A stretch of 33,730 bases of DNA, taken from assembly GCA_947502965.1 (NCBI GenBank), contig CANNCG010000002.1:1-33730 (forward strand). Direction: 5' to 3'. Position numbers and translations under genes: made by a program. This document shows, one piece after another, positions 17,778 through 30,300 of the stretch (the first letter of the stretch is position 1; each line of letters opens with the position of its first letter). Below the pieces are notes generated by a model that made no database searches, had not been told where the DNA came from, and saw only the letters and a list, made by a program, of their open reading frames with translations. The DNA is from a bacterium. Lineage in GTDB: Bacteria > Margulisbacteria > Marinamargulisbacteria > SXXA01.

Positions 17778-17889
17778 GTGGGGGGCTGTTGGAAAATGGT
17801 GTCGATGGGTTTTCTTTTCTGTTTCCCCGTAGCATTTTTCGACAGTCTCAAATCTCCGAGTCAGAGGAAAGTTAAGGTGAAGATGTTCT

Positions 17890-18384
17890 ATGTTTGAGTT
17901 TACGAGCAGTACATTTTTCTGGTCTTCGGTTAATTTCGTGGTCTTGTTGTTTTTGGTTCACCGTTTTGCCTTGCCAGCGTTTTTTCAGATGGTGGACGAA
18001 AATGAATCAAATCGAAATCAGCTGTTGATCGATTTAGAATCTAAGGTAAAGTTGGCTGATGCTTTGATCAGTGACTATACCGCCAAATTGGCTGCGGCTG
18101 AACAAGAGGCCCAGTGTATTCTTGCGGATGCGCGTCATGCTGCGGATGCGCTTTCAGTAACGCTCGAGAAAGAGGCTCACGATAAAAAGCAGAAGCTTTT
18201 GGAGGGCGTTCATCAAGAGTTGGATTCAGAACGTCGAAAAATAGTTGCAGATATTCAGGCGCGTGCAACGGAGCTTATTACGTTGTCTACGGCTAGAATT
18301 ATTGGAAAAGAGTTTTCTGTTTCTCAGCATGAGGCGGTTATTCGAGAAAGTTTGGCAGATTTTGAAAGGCAAGTATCCAGATGA
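17890..18384 (+). CDS. atpF: F0F1 ATP synthase subunit b
   Basis: Single N-terminal TM (FWSSVNFVVLLFLVHRF) and long charged helix; operon position. Confidence 0.93.
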   Translation: MFEFTSSTFFWSSVNFVVLLFLVHRFALPAFFQMVDENESNRNQLLIDLESKVKLADALISDYTAKLAAAEQEAQCILADARHAADALSVTLEKEAHDKKQKLLEGVHQELDSERRKIVADIQARATELITLSTARIIGKEFSVSQHEAVIRESLADFERQVSR

Positions 18385-18929
18385 GTGCAGCTCTTCTTGA
18401 TATTGATTATTCAAAGCTCTATTCTTTGGCCGGTCAGCGTTCTGAAACTTCGAGGTTGACGCAGAATATGTATTTTTTAGATCAATTGTTGTCAAAAAAT
18501 TATGATGTTCGTTATTTGTTGGGCCTTGGCGATTTTCCGGTTGCGCAACGTATTCAGACGTTGTTAGAAATACCGGGGTTTCATCCTTCTGAGACATTTG
18601 AAGAACTCCTGGCTTTGATTTTGGTGCACCATCAGATTGTATTGTTTCATATCGTGTATGAGAGATTTATATCTGATCTTGTAACGAATCATGGTTTTTC
18701 TGTTGTTGAAGCTGTTTTACCTGTGGAGGTGGCATCTTCTTTTTTAGAAGAAGTATCTGCGACGCTTCAGCGTTCATTGGGAAAGAAAGTCATACTCAAA
18801 ACCCGTGTAGACGAAACCTTGGTTGGAGGCGTTGTTTTGCGTTTACCTGACGGTAAAATTTTTGATTATTCCTATAAAAAACAGATGTGCGATTTCAAAT
18901 CTTATGTGATGGAGAAAGGTTTATCATGA
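18381..18929 (+). CDS. atpH: F0F1 ATP synthase subunit delta
   Basis: Position atpF-atpA; C-terminal VILKTRVDETLVGGVVLRLPDGKIFDYS typical of delta; ATGA overlap with atpF. Confidence 0.92.
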   Translation: MSAALLDIDYSKLYSLAGQRSETSRLTQNMYFLDQLLSKNYDVRYLLGLGDFPVAQRIQTLLEIPGFHPSETFEELLALILVHHQIVLFHIVYERFISDLVTNHGFSVVEAVLPVEVASSFLEEVSATLQRSLGKKVILKTRVDETLVGGVVLRLPDGKIFDYSYKKQMCDFKSYVMEKGLS

Positions 18930-20440
18930 GTTACGATCCAGCTGCCATTTCGACCTTAATTCGCAATCGTCTGGAAAGTTTTCAATCAAATACTACTGTT
19001 GAAGAAGTGGGTTTGGTTGTTGAAACTGCCGACGGTATTGTGCGTGTATCGGGTCTTCCAAACGCTATGTTAGGTGAGATGATTGCTTTTCCTAACGGTA
19101 TTTTTGGTATTGTTTTTAATTTGGAAGCCGATCATCTTGTTGTTATTATTTTGGGTAAAAAAACAGCGGTAACCATTGGGGATACCGCCAAATGTTCTGG
19201 CCGTATTATGGAAGTTCCCGTAGGAAAAGCCCTGCTTGGCCGTGTGGTCAATGCTGTTGGCGAGCCTATCGATGGCAAGGGGCCTGTTGCCTCTACGGGT
19301 GTTCGTCCTGTAGAAACAAAGGTCCCTGGTGTTTTGGACAGATCTCCAGTGGAAGAGCCGATGCAGACCGGCTATAAAATTGTGGATGCGTTGATTCCGA
19401 TTGGTCGTGGCCAGCGTGAGCTGATCATCGGAGACCGTCAGACAGGTAAAACGACGCTTGCCATTGATACCATTATTAATCAAAAGGGTGCGGGTGTTGT
19501 TTGTATTTATGTAGCAATTGGTAAAAAATCCTCTTCGGTTGTCGAGGTCTTGGAAACATTGACCAAGGCTGGCGCGATGGCATACACCATTATCGTGGAT
19601 GCCTCTGCAGATGACCCCGCGTCTATGCAATACTTGGCCCCTTATTCGGGTACCGCTATTGCGGAAGAATTTATGTATGCTGAGAAACAAGATGTTTTAA
19701 TTGTGTATGATGATTTGACCAAACATGCAAATGCGTATCGTCAGATTTCATTGCTTTTGAAGCGCCCTCCTGGTCGGGAGGCTTTCCCTGGCGATGTGTT
19801 TTATTTGCACTCTCGGTTGCTAGAGCGTTCGGCGCGGTTGTCTCAGGAATTGGGTGGCGCGTCTATCACGTCTTTGCCTATTGTTGAAACACAGCGTGGT
19901 GACGTTTCTACCTATATCCCAACCAACGTCATCTCGATTACAGATGGCCAGATTTTCTTACAAGGTGACTTGTTTTATGCGGGTTTTAGACCTGCGATTA
20001 ATGCTGGGATTTCTGTTTCACGGGTAGGGGGTAAGGCGCAAACAGCAGCTATTCGTAAGCTATCTGGTAAATTACGTTTGGAGCTGGCTCGTTTTCGTGA
20101 AAAAGAATCCTTCACCGCTTTTGCCTCTGAGCTTGATGAAGAAACACAATTGCAGCTGAAACGAGGGACCATCCTTGTAGAAATTTTAAAACAAGGAATT
20201 CACGTGCCGATGCCTGTAGAAGAGCAGGTTCTGAGCATTTATCTGGCAACGTCTGTTCTCATTGAGAAATTAGACTTGTCCAAGGTCAAAGCTTTTGAAA
20301 TGGCTTTGTTAGCAAAAGTCCGTAGTGAAGATCAATCGTTATTAGAAGAAATCAGAAGCTCTAAGAAGTTTACTCCGGATTCAGAGACAAAATTGCGTTC
20401 GCATATCCAGGCTTTGCTGGATGGCGCTTTTAAAGGATAG
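18926..20440 (+). CDS. atpA: F0F1 ATP synthase subunit alpha
   Basis: GRGQRELIIGDRQTGKTTLAIDTIINQK; PGREAFPGDVFYLHSRLLERSA; start at 18926 (ATGA overlap with atpH). Confidence 0.98.
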   Translation: MSYDPAAISTLIRNRLESFQSNTTVEEVGLVVETADGIVRVSGLPNAMLGEMIAFPNGIFGIVFNLEADHLVVIILGKKTAVTIGDTAKCSGRIMEVPVGKALLGRVVNAVGEPIDGKGPVASTGVRPVETKVPGVLDRSPVEEPMQTGYKIVDALIPIGRGQRELIIGDRQTGKTTLAIDTIINQKGAGVVCIYVAIGKKSSSVVEVLETLTKAGAMAYTIIVDASADDPASMQYLAPYSGTAIAEEFMYAEKQDVLIVYDDLTKHANAYRQISLLLKRPPGREAFPGDVFYLHSRLLERSARLSQELGGASITSLPIVETQRGDVSTYIPTNVISITDGQIFLQGDLFYAGFRPAINAGISVSRVGGKAQTAAIRKLSGKLRLELARFREKESFTAFASELDEETQLQLKRGTILVEILKQGIHVPMPVEEQVLSIYLATSVLIEKLDLSKVKAFEMALLAKVRSEDQSLLEEIRSSKKFTPDSETKLRSHIQALLDGAFKG

Positions 20441-20446
20441 TCGTTC

Positions 20447-22974
<2,528 letters not shown>

Positions 22975-22975
<1 letters not shown>

Positions 22976-23610
22976 TGTCGTTTTTGATTCGTTTTTGGGA
23001 TGTTGTTCGTCATCTAGACGCACATATTGTATGGCTCGTTGCACACTATGATGGCTGGGCCTATCTCATTTTGAGTCTGATTGTCTTTTTGGAGAATGGG
23101 GTTGTCTTAACACCCTTTTTGCCCGGAGATTCGCTGATTTTTATTTGCGGAAGTCTGGCGGCCAAAGGCTCTCTTCATCCTGTATGGTTGAGCGTTTTTC
23201 TTATTATTTCTGCTACCTTGGGTGCTTTTTTTAATTATGCGGTGGGTCATTTTGCCAAGCCCTATCTCGCGAATGGGAAGTTGTCCTTGATTCGTCCTTC
23301 CTATATCAAAAAAACGAGCGACTATTTTGATCGTTATGGTGAAATCACCATAGGCATTGCGAAGTTTCTGCCGATTGTCAGGACCTTTGCCCCTTTTCTG
23401 GCGGGTGTGTCGCAGATGCCCTTTTGGACCTTTGCTATTTACAATATTTTAGGCTCTGTGGTCTGGATTTGTTTTTTTGTGGGAACCGGATTTTATTTTG
23501 GCAACATTCCGATCATAAAAGACAATTTGATGGTCGTCGCCTTTGGAATCGTCTCTATTTCTGTTTTGCCTGTGATATGGCAACTGTTTAGGCCCTCACG
23601 GGTAGGCTGA
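22975..23610 (+). CDS. DedA family membrane protein
   Basis: FLENGVVLTPFLPGDSLIFICGSLAAKG; KFLPIVRTFAPFLAGVSQMPFWTFAIYNILGSVVW. Confidence 0.93.
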
Positions 23611-23648
23611 CAGATACGCATTGCGTCTTGTGGTTATAACGTTTTAGC

Positions 23649-24809
23649 ATGTTCCGGATGAAAAACCCACGCCTAGGGGTGCTTCTTGTTTTAGGGCTTT
23701 TGTATTTTCCCCTTATTTTTTTCGGATTTGGTAGTGATACAGATCTGAGATTACTGGTGGATGCTGTGTCCAGGATGTGGGAAACCGGTGTGTATATCCC
23801 AAATAGAAACCCGGGATATCCTGTTTACGAGGGACTCGCAAGCGTTGTCTTGGGACTGACAAAGTCTGCGGTTTCTTTGAACTTTTGCAATTTTGTTTTT
23901 ATGCTGGTGGCTGTGTTTCTTTTTGGAGAAATATGGACAAAAATGAAGCTCTCCCATGTATGGCTATGGATGTTTGTTTTGGGTGCTTCTCCCTTTATGG
24001 CGATTCACGGGACATCCGCCATGGACTATATGTTGGCGCTGTTTCTTGTGTTGTTGGGTTTTTGGGCCCTTATTAGCTATGAATCAGGCCGACGATTGTT
24101 GCTGCTTGTGACCGTGCTGACCTGGTCATTGGCGATAGGGTGTCGCTTTGCTTCGTTTTTTGTTCCTTTGGCACTTTTGGGCGTTGGCCTATGGGGACGC
24201 TATCCCAAATCTTGGCACGGCTATCTGGTGGTAGGCGGTTCTATTTTTTTTGGTTTTGCGTGGTATCTCTTGCCTTTTTGGGCATCTGGAGGAAATTTTT
24301 CTTTTTTGCAAGCGCAGATGTCGGATGTTTGGCCCGTATGGGCGTATCCTGTGCGTTGGGTGTATAAAAGTGTTTATTTTTTGGGCCCAATGACATGTAT
24401 GGGCGTTGTCTGGACATTGGTTCCCCAGCGGCATATTTTTTTGAAAACATGGGCGCATACCCATGTGGCGTCATATGAATTCCGTTTTTCTGTCTTGGTA
24501 ATTATATTCTTCTCGCTACTTTATCTGCGGTATCCTTTTGAGAAAGCCTATTTGTTGCCCGCTTGGCCTTTTTTGCTGTTTATGTTGGGGTACTTGTCTC
24601 AAAAGCGCCTTCTGTTGCCCATTTTTTTGTGTCTGACACAACTCTTTTATGGCTGGGGGTACGATGTGCAGTTGATGAAGCCAGATGTGCCAAATCGCGC
24701 TAGGCATGCCACCGTAGGGGTGTATGTTTTGCCGGGTATGGTACGTGCGGATATCGTGGAGAGAAAAAAGCTCATGATAGAGCCACTGTTTGCACCTTAT
24801 TTGCCCTAA
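23649..24809 (+). CDS. Multi-TM membrane protein, possible GT-C-fold glycosyltransferase
   Basis: About 10 hydrophobic segments; SDTDLRLLVDAVSRMWETGVYIPNRNPGYPVYEG loop resembles GT-C proteins. Confidence 0.55.
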   Translation: MFRMKNPRLGVLLVLGLLYFPLIFFGFGSDTDLRLLVDAVSRMWETGVYIPNRNPGYPVYEGLASVVLGLTKSAVSLNFCNFVFMLVAVFLFGEIWTKMKLSHVWLWMFVLGASPFMAIHGTSAMDYMLALFLVLLGFWALISYESGRRLLLLVTVLTWSLAIGCRFASFFVPLALLGVGLWGRYPKSWHGYLVVGGSIFFGFAWYLLPFWASGGNFSFLQAQMSDVWPVWAYPVRWVYKSVYFLGPMTCMGVVWTLVPQRHIFLKTWAHTHVASYEFRFSVLVIIFFSLLYLRYPFEKAYLLPAWPFLLFMLGYLSQKRLLLPIFLCLTQLFYGWGYDVQLMKPDVPNRARHATVGVYVLPGMVRADIVERKKLMIEPLFAPYLP

Positions 24810-25693
24810 TGGGTGTCGTTAAATTACTCACGTGGAATATTGGCTTCGCTGGCGGCCGTTATGGTTTGGAAGGCCAGGTGGGGAGTCGGTCTGAGGTGAT
24901 GCAGCGATTGTCAGGTATGGCGGATGTTTTGTCGGATGTGGGCGCGGATGTGGTCTGTCTACAAGAAGTAGACCGTTGTTCTAAGCGGTCTTTCTATATT
25001 GATCAGATTGACTATTTATCAAAGCGTGCAGGATATCCGTATGCCGCCTTTGTCCAAACTTGGCTATCTTTTTGGGTGCCTTATCCTGTTACTTGGCGAC
25101 TAGATCGCCAGTTTGGACCTATGGATGCTGGGCAGGTAGTTTTGTCTCGATATCCCATCACTTGGCATGCGCATGTGACCCATGAGAAACCGCATTCAAG
25201 GTCAGGATTGTTTAAGTATTTTTATTTGGACCGTGTCTCTCAAATGGTGTCTATACGCATGCTTGGACAATTCGATTTTTGTATTGGACATGTGCATTTT
25301 GAGGCTTTTGATGTGCAGGCGAGGGTCCAACAGGCAGGGGTCTTTTCTGCAATGACCAAAGCCTGGGCCAATCAGGTTTCTCCTATGGCGATATGTGGCG
25401 ATTTTAATGCGATGCCACAGTCCCCGCATCCGGTATATCACTTTCCTGATGAGCCCAAGCTTTCGTATGCAAAAGACGCTACTTTGGCGCTTTTTTCTGG
25501 TGACGGCTTTGTTTCTGCTGGGGTGGGGCACGCCTACGATGATTATCCTTCCCACGCACCCAATCGGCAGCTCACCCATGTGTTTTATGCGAAAGAGATT
25601 TCGGACGTGTCCTACAGCCTATTGCAAACAGGCGGGTTGTCAGACCATTTGCCGGTGTTGATTCAGTATACCCATCCCAAAATGAAACCGTGA
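24809..25693 (+). CDS. Endonuclease/exonuclease/phosphatase (EEP) family protein
   Basis: LLTWNIGFAGG, VVCLQEVDR, CIGHVHFEAF, AICGDFNAMPQSP, GLSDHLPVLIQY. Confidence 0.9.
   Translation: MGVVKLLTWNIGFAGGRYGLEGQVGSRSEVMQRLSGMADVLSDVGADVVCLQEVDRCSKRSFYIDQIDYLSKRAGYPYAAFVQTWLSFWVPYPVTWRLDRQFGPMDAGQVVLSRYPITWHAHVTHEKPHSRSGLFKYFYLDRVSQMVSIRMLGQFDFCIGHVHFEAFDVQARVQQAGVFSAMTKAWANQVSPMAICGDFNAMPQSPHPVYHFPDEPKLSYAKDATLALFSGDGFVSAGVGHAYDDYPSHAPNRQLTHVFYAKEISDVSYSLLQTGGLSDHLPVLIQYTHPKMKP
25667..25689 (+). repeat. Solo left end of the MITE-like repeat, overlapping the EEP gene stop
   Basis: TATACCCATCCCAAAATGAAACC identical to the left end of copy 4; no matching right end seen downstream. Confidence 0.8.
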
Positions 25694-25964
25694 CCGGGTG
25701 CCTATCCTAGCTTGAAACGGGGTGGAAGTGGGATCGAAAGGGCTGGCCCCCCCAAGCCGCTCTCACCAGCGTACCGATGACATGATGAGATCTGAAGCGT
25801 TCGCCGTTGTGTGCCCTGTGTGCTAATCTACGTTGTGTAAAGACAGCACATGACAGCCAATTGTTTTGCCACCGTTTGAACACCAGATTCTTTTTGGGAG
25901 AGATGTCGGACAAAAGCGATAAAGCCTGTTTGATGTTGATTATTACTGTAACCGAGGAGCTTCT

Positions 25965-27308
25965 ATGTCTAAATTGATGATATCTGTTTCGGGAATGCGG
26001 GGCGTGGTGGGGGATAGCTTGGATCCGCTACTTGTTTTAAAAATGGGAAATGCGTTTGGCCGTTGGGTGGGAAATAGAACGGTTATTGTTGGGGGGGATA
26101 CGCGCCCTTCTCATGCCATGGTAAAGTCGGCGATTGTGGCTGGATTGACCAGTGCCGGGGCATCGGTCATTGATATTGGCATTGTGCCGACGCCTACCGT
26201 ACAACAGGCGGTTCGATTTCATGGTGCGGCTGGTGGTGTTGTCGTGACAGCTTCGCATAATCCTGAGCAATGGAATGGGATTAAACTCATGAATGCTTCC
26301 GGGTCTTTTTTAGAACCAGCAGAATACACAGCCGTGATGGCAGCGTATGCAGATACTTTTTTAGAAAACAAAGGCTGGAACGGTGTGGGGCTTGTCCAAA
26401 CAGATTCCGAGTCTATTTCTCGGCATGTGGATGTGATTATGGACGCGTTGGATTGTCGTGGATTGGCGGATTCAAAGTTGCGTGTTTTGGTAGATGTAAA
26501 TCATGGTGCGGGTGCTGTGGCGGATCCCATTCTTTTTGAGAAATTGGGGATGCAAGTTTCTTTTTTAGAGGCCGCACCGGATGGTCACTTTGCGCATGAG
26601 CCTGAGCCGCTTGAAAAAAACCTATCGGCGTTGTGTGCGGCCATGCGTTCTGGAAACTATGACATTGGGTTTGCCCAAGATCCCGATGCGGATCGTTTGG
26701 TGATTGTCGATGAAAAAGGCCACTTCATAGGGGAAGATTATTCTTTGGGCTTGTGTATTGATTATATTTTGAAAACAGTGGGGGGTGCTTCGCCTCAGGT
26801 TGTGGTCAATTTATCCACCTCTCGGGTCATCGAAGATATCGTCACCCGCTATGGCGGAACGGTAACCTACACCAAAATAGGGGAAGCCCATGTGACGCAA
26901 GGGCTAAAAGAGTTGCAGGCTGTAGTGGGTGGTGAAGGGAATGGGGGGGTTATTTATCCCAAGGTAGGCTGGGGGAGAGACAGTCTTGTCGGCATGGTAA
27001 TTGCCTTGAAGTATTTGGCCGAATCAGGCCGCTCTGTTTCTGAGATAGTGGCCACCTATCCGCGATATGTGATGTTGCGGGAAAAACAGGCCTTGGCAAC
27101 CTCAGAAGCCCTCCACAACCAATTGGACATGATGAAAACTGTTTTTTCTGATGGGGTTTTAGATGTGCAGGATGGGGTAAAGGCGATTTTTCCAAATTCC
27201 TGGATTCATTTGAGGCCTTCCAATACCGAACCCATCGTTCGTATTTTTGTAGAAGCACCGACCGCAGATGCGGCACATAGTTTATTAGACAGGGCGATGT
27301 ATGCGTAA
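25965..27308 (+). CDS. glmM: Phosphoglucosamine mutase / phosphomannomutase family
   Basis: ISVSGMRGVVGDSL, VGGDTRPS, GGVVVTASHNPEQWNGIKLM, AQDPDADRLVIVDEKG, GGEGNGGVI, RPSNTEPIVRIFVEAP. Confidence 0.85.
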   Translation: MSKLMISVSGMRGVVGDSLDPLLVLKMGNAFGRWVGNRTVIVGGDTRPSHAMVKSAIVAGLTSAGASVIDIGIVPTPTVQQAVRFHGAAGGVVVTASHNPEQWNGIKLMNASGSFLEPAEYTAVMAAYADTFLENKGWNGVGLVQTDSESISRHVDVIMDALDCRGLADSKLRVLVDVNHGAGAVADPILFEKLGMQVSFLEAAPDGHFAHEPEPLEKNLSALCAAMRSGNYDIGFAQDPDADRLVIVDEKGHFIGEDYSLGLCIDYILKTVGGASPQVVVNLSTSRVIEDIVTRYGGTVTYTKIGEAHVTQGLKELQAVVGGEGNGGVIYPKVGWGRDSLVGMVIALKYLAESGRSVSEIVATYPRYVMLREKQALATSEALHNQLDMMKTVFSDGVLDVQDGVKAIFPNSWIHLRPSNTEPIVRIFVEAPTADAAHSLLDRAMYA

Positions 27309-30300
27309 TTTTATTTTGGGTATGCTCATGATGGTGGGCGTTTTTTCGGGACTGTGGGCGCAGGAACTAAAAATAACCTCTTCCCCCAATCCTGTAGCAC
27401 CCGGTACGAATGTGCGGGTTACGGTTCAGAGTGGGTTTATCCTAGATACCCCCTATGTGGGGGTTTTTGATAGAACCGTGTCTTTGCAAAAAGTGGGGGA
27501 ACGGTTGTATACCGTGTCTTTTTTGATACCAGCCACAACGAAGCCTGGTCTCATTCAGTCCTATCTCTCTTTTAATGCTACGGCTAAAAAAGGATTGCGT
27601 GTTCCTTTTCAGTTTGAGGTATCAGGGCCCAAAAAAGACACGATATCTGGCATTGAATCTCGTGGATTTGTACTCAAAACAGACCCCTTGGAGGAATCCA
27701 ATATTAAAATCGATGCGTTGGAAGACAGTGTCAAAAAGTTGCAGATAGAGCGACAGTCTCTCAAAAAACAAATAGAAACTACCAAAAAAGATTTGGAGAA
27801 ATTGAAAAATACACCAAGGACAACCTCAAAACAGTTTGCTCAAAAAGAAGAGGCGCTGCAGTCCTTGGATCGGCAATTGGTCAATCGTGAAAAAAACCTG
27901 CAAACAGCCCAAACTCAGTACCAAAAACAGCTAGAAGACCTGGTCTCCAGGGAAACGGCTCTGGGTGCGAAGGAGGCGGATTTACGTCAACGCGAAGCGG
28001 AATTGGCAAAAGAGAGAGAATCGGTTTCCAGACAGGTGAAGGACGTTTCGATCAAGCAAGAAGCCTTGGAAACGCAAGAATCTGATTTGGCGCAGCGTAA
28101 AAAGCTTACGGATGCCGAAGAAGTGGCCTTGCGTATGCAAAATCAAAAATTAAAAGAGATGCAGCTACAGCTTTCTCAGACGACCTCTTCGCTCACCTCT
28201 GAAAAAGAGTTGTTGGCAGAGAAAGAAAAAGATTTGCAATTGCTACGTAAAAAATTGGGTGAAGAAGATACTGGCGTCAAAGCGCGTGAGCAGGAGCTCA
28301 ACCGTCAGCGTGATGAAATGGCTAAGAAGAATGCCGACTTAATGGCCTTGACTAGCCAAGTCCAAAAAGAAAAAAAACTCATATCAGAATCGGAAGTGGT
28401 CTTCAAAAGACGCCTACAAGAAGTAGACCTTGTGGCCAAGCGATTGTCTACAGAGCGCCAGGTTTTAGACGATAGACAGGACAAAATTCAAGAGAGGGAA
28501 ACCGCGCTTAAATTGGAAGAAGAGAGGCTCTATGCGCAAATAAGACGCTTGTCTGCACGGGATGAGCAACTCAAAACCATTGAAAAAACCCTCAGAGAAG
28601 AAGAGGAGGCCATTCAGCGTCAGCAAATTACACTCACGCAGCAACAGTCTCAGCTAAGCGAAAAAGAAGCTGATTTGAATAAAATTCAGCAGGATATTTC
28701 GTCTCAAAACATGTCTTTGCAACGTTTGATGCAAGATGTGCAGATAGACCGTGTGACCCTGACCTCTCAAGCCGTAACCATTAAAACAGATAAAGAACTA
28801 TTGCGCCAAAAGGAAGCAATGTTGATACAGGAACAGAAAACGCTGCAAGCGCAACAGACCAATACACAGGCCTTAGAAGACTCTTTGGCCAGGCGAAAAA
28901 AAATTTTTGAAAAAGAATTAAATGCATCCAAAATGCTACAGGACCAAGATCGTCAGCAATTGGAGCTACAACGCAAAGAGATAAACGCATTGGATCTTGA
29001 ATCGCGGGAGTCCAAGCAGCGATTGGCCACTATTTCTGCTGAGCAATCCCAAAGAGAACGCAGTATTCGTCAGGCCCAGTCTGAGCAATCTTCCCGAGAA
29101 GTGGCATTGGGACAGCGTATGCGAGATCTGGAGAGCAAAGAATTTCAAATTGAAACCCTGAGAAAAGATGTTTATGACAAATACATGGCCTTAGACGCGC
29201 TCAAAACTTGGGTGGATGATCGGACCTATGCATTACAAGAAGCCTATGCTTTGGCACAAAAAGACAAATCAGTAAATACAGCTGCTTTTCAAGATCAGTT
29301 TCAAAAGTTGGAGCGCTTGACACGGATGTTGCAACACCGAACCAGTTCCTTGCTGGAAATTAACAAGGCGCTCAATCAGCAAAACGAGGCTTTGGAGATT
29401 GAAATTCAAACGGTGGTACCCACAGAGTCTCAATTTATTATAACCCCGTATTTGGGTTATCGGTCTTTTTCTGATACCAAAATTAAAAATGGGGCAAATA
29501 TAGGCCTCAAATTGATGGGTTCCTTTAGCCGTGATTGGGGGGTTGATACAGGGATTGGGTGTGTTCCAACTTTGGAAAACGGTAAATCACAGTTGGTGTA
29601 TACGGTAGATTTTTTATTTTCCAGGCATCTGGCGACAATAAGTCGTTTTCGTTTTTTTGGGTTGGCAGGTATTGGCGGGCGTATCGCTTCGTCGGCAGCG
29701 ATGGGCATGTCGGCAGGTCTGGGTATTCGAAATCCTTTGTCTGAAAATACAGCTGCGGATTTAGATATTCTCTATGGGCCTGATTTCTTAGTGCGTTTGG
29801 GTATTGATATGCGCTTGCGTTTTGACGAACGCAGGGTATCCCGTGGGCTTGGATTGGATGTCCCCTCTGTTTCTCCTGTGGCGACGACGTCTGGGAGTGG
29901 TATTGATGTGTTGTTGCGTGTGCCATCCTCGCGCTATCAGACGTCTATTGTCCGGCCTGTTCTGCAGGATTCCGTCACACATTGGTCCTCTGATGACGCG
30001 GCCTTGTCGGGTGCATTTGGGCTGTTGGAGTTAATCCCGGTTCAAGATGCCAAAGATACCTATCTTTTTTTTCCTTCTAAAACACTCTCTCTCTTAGAGG
30101 GTGTCAAACTATTAATGAAGGCAACCTACTTGCCGAAGATGGTGGCAGACGAATCCTTGCCTATTTCATTCACCATTGTAGATTTGCCGGGGGTAGAATA
30201 CCTGACAAAGGTGTGGGTTGAAGATGAATTGGGGAATCAGATCCATGTGTTGCTAGACGGTGAGTCCCGTGGGGTGGGTGATTTTTCTTTGCAATGGGAT

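Noticed and set aside
25707-25913. Minus-strand 68-aa ORF between the EEP gene and glmM
   Set aside because: No recognisable family and no supporting context; could be chance.
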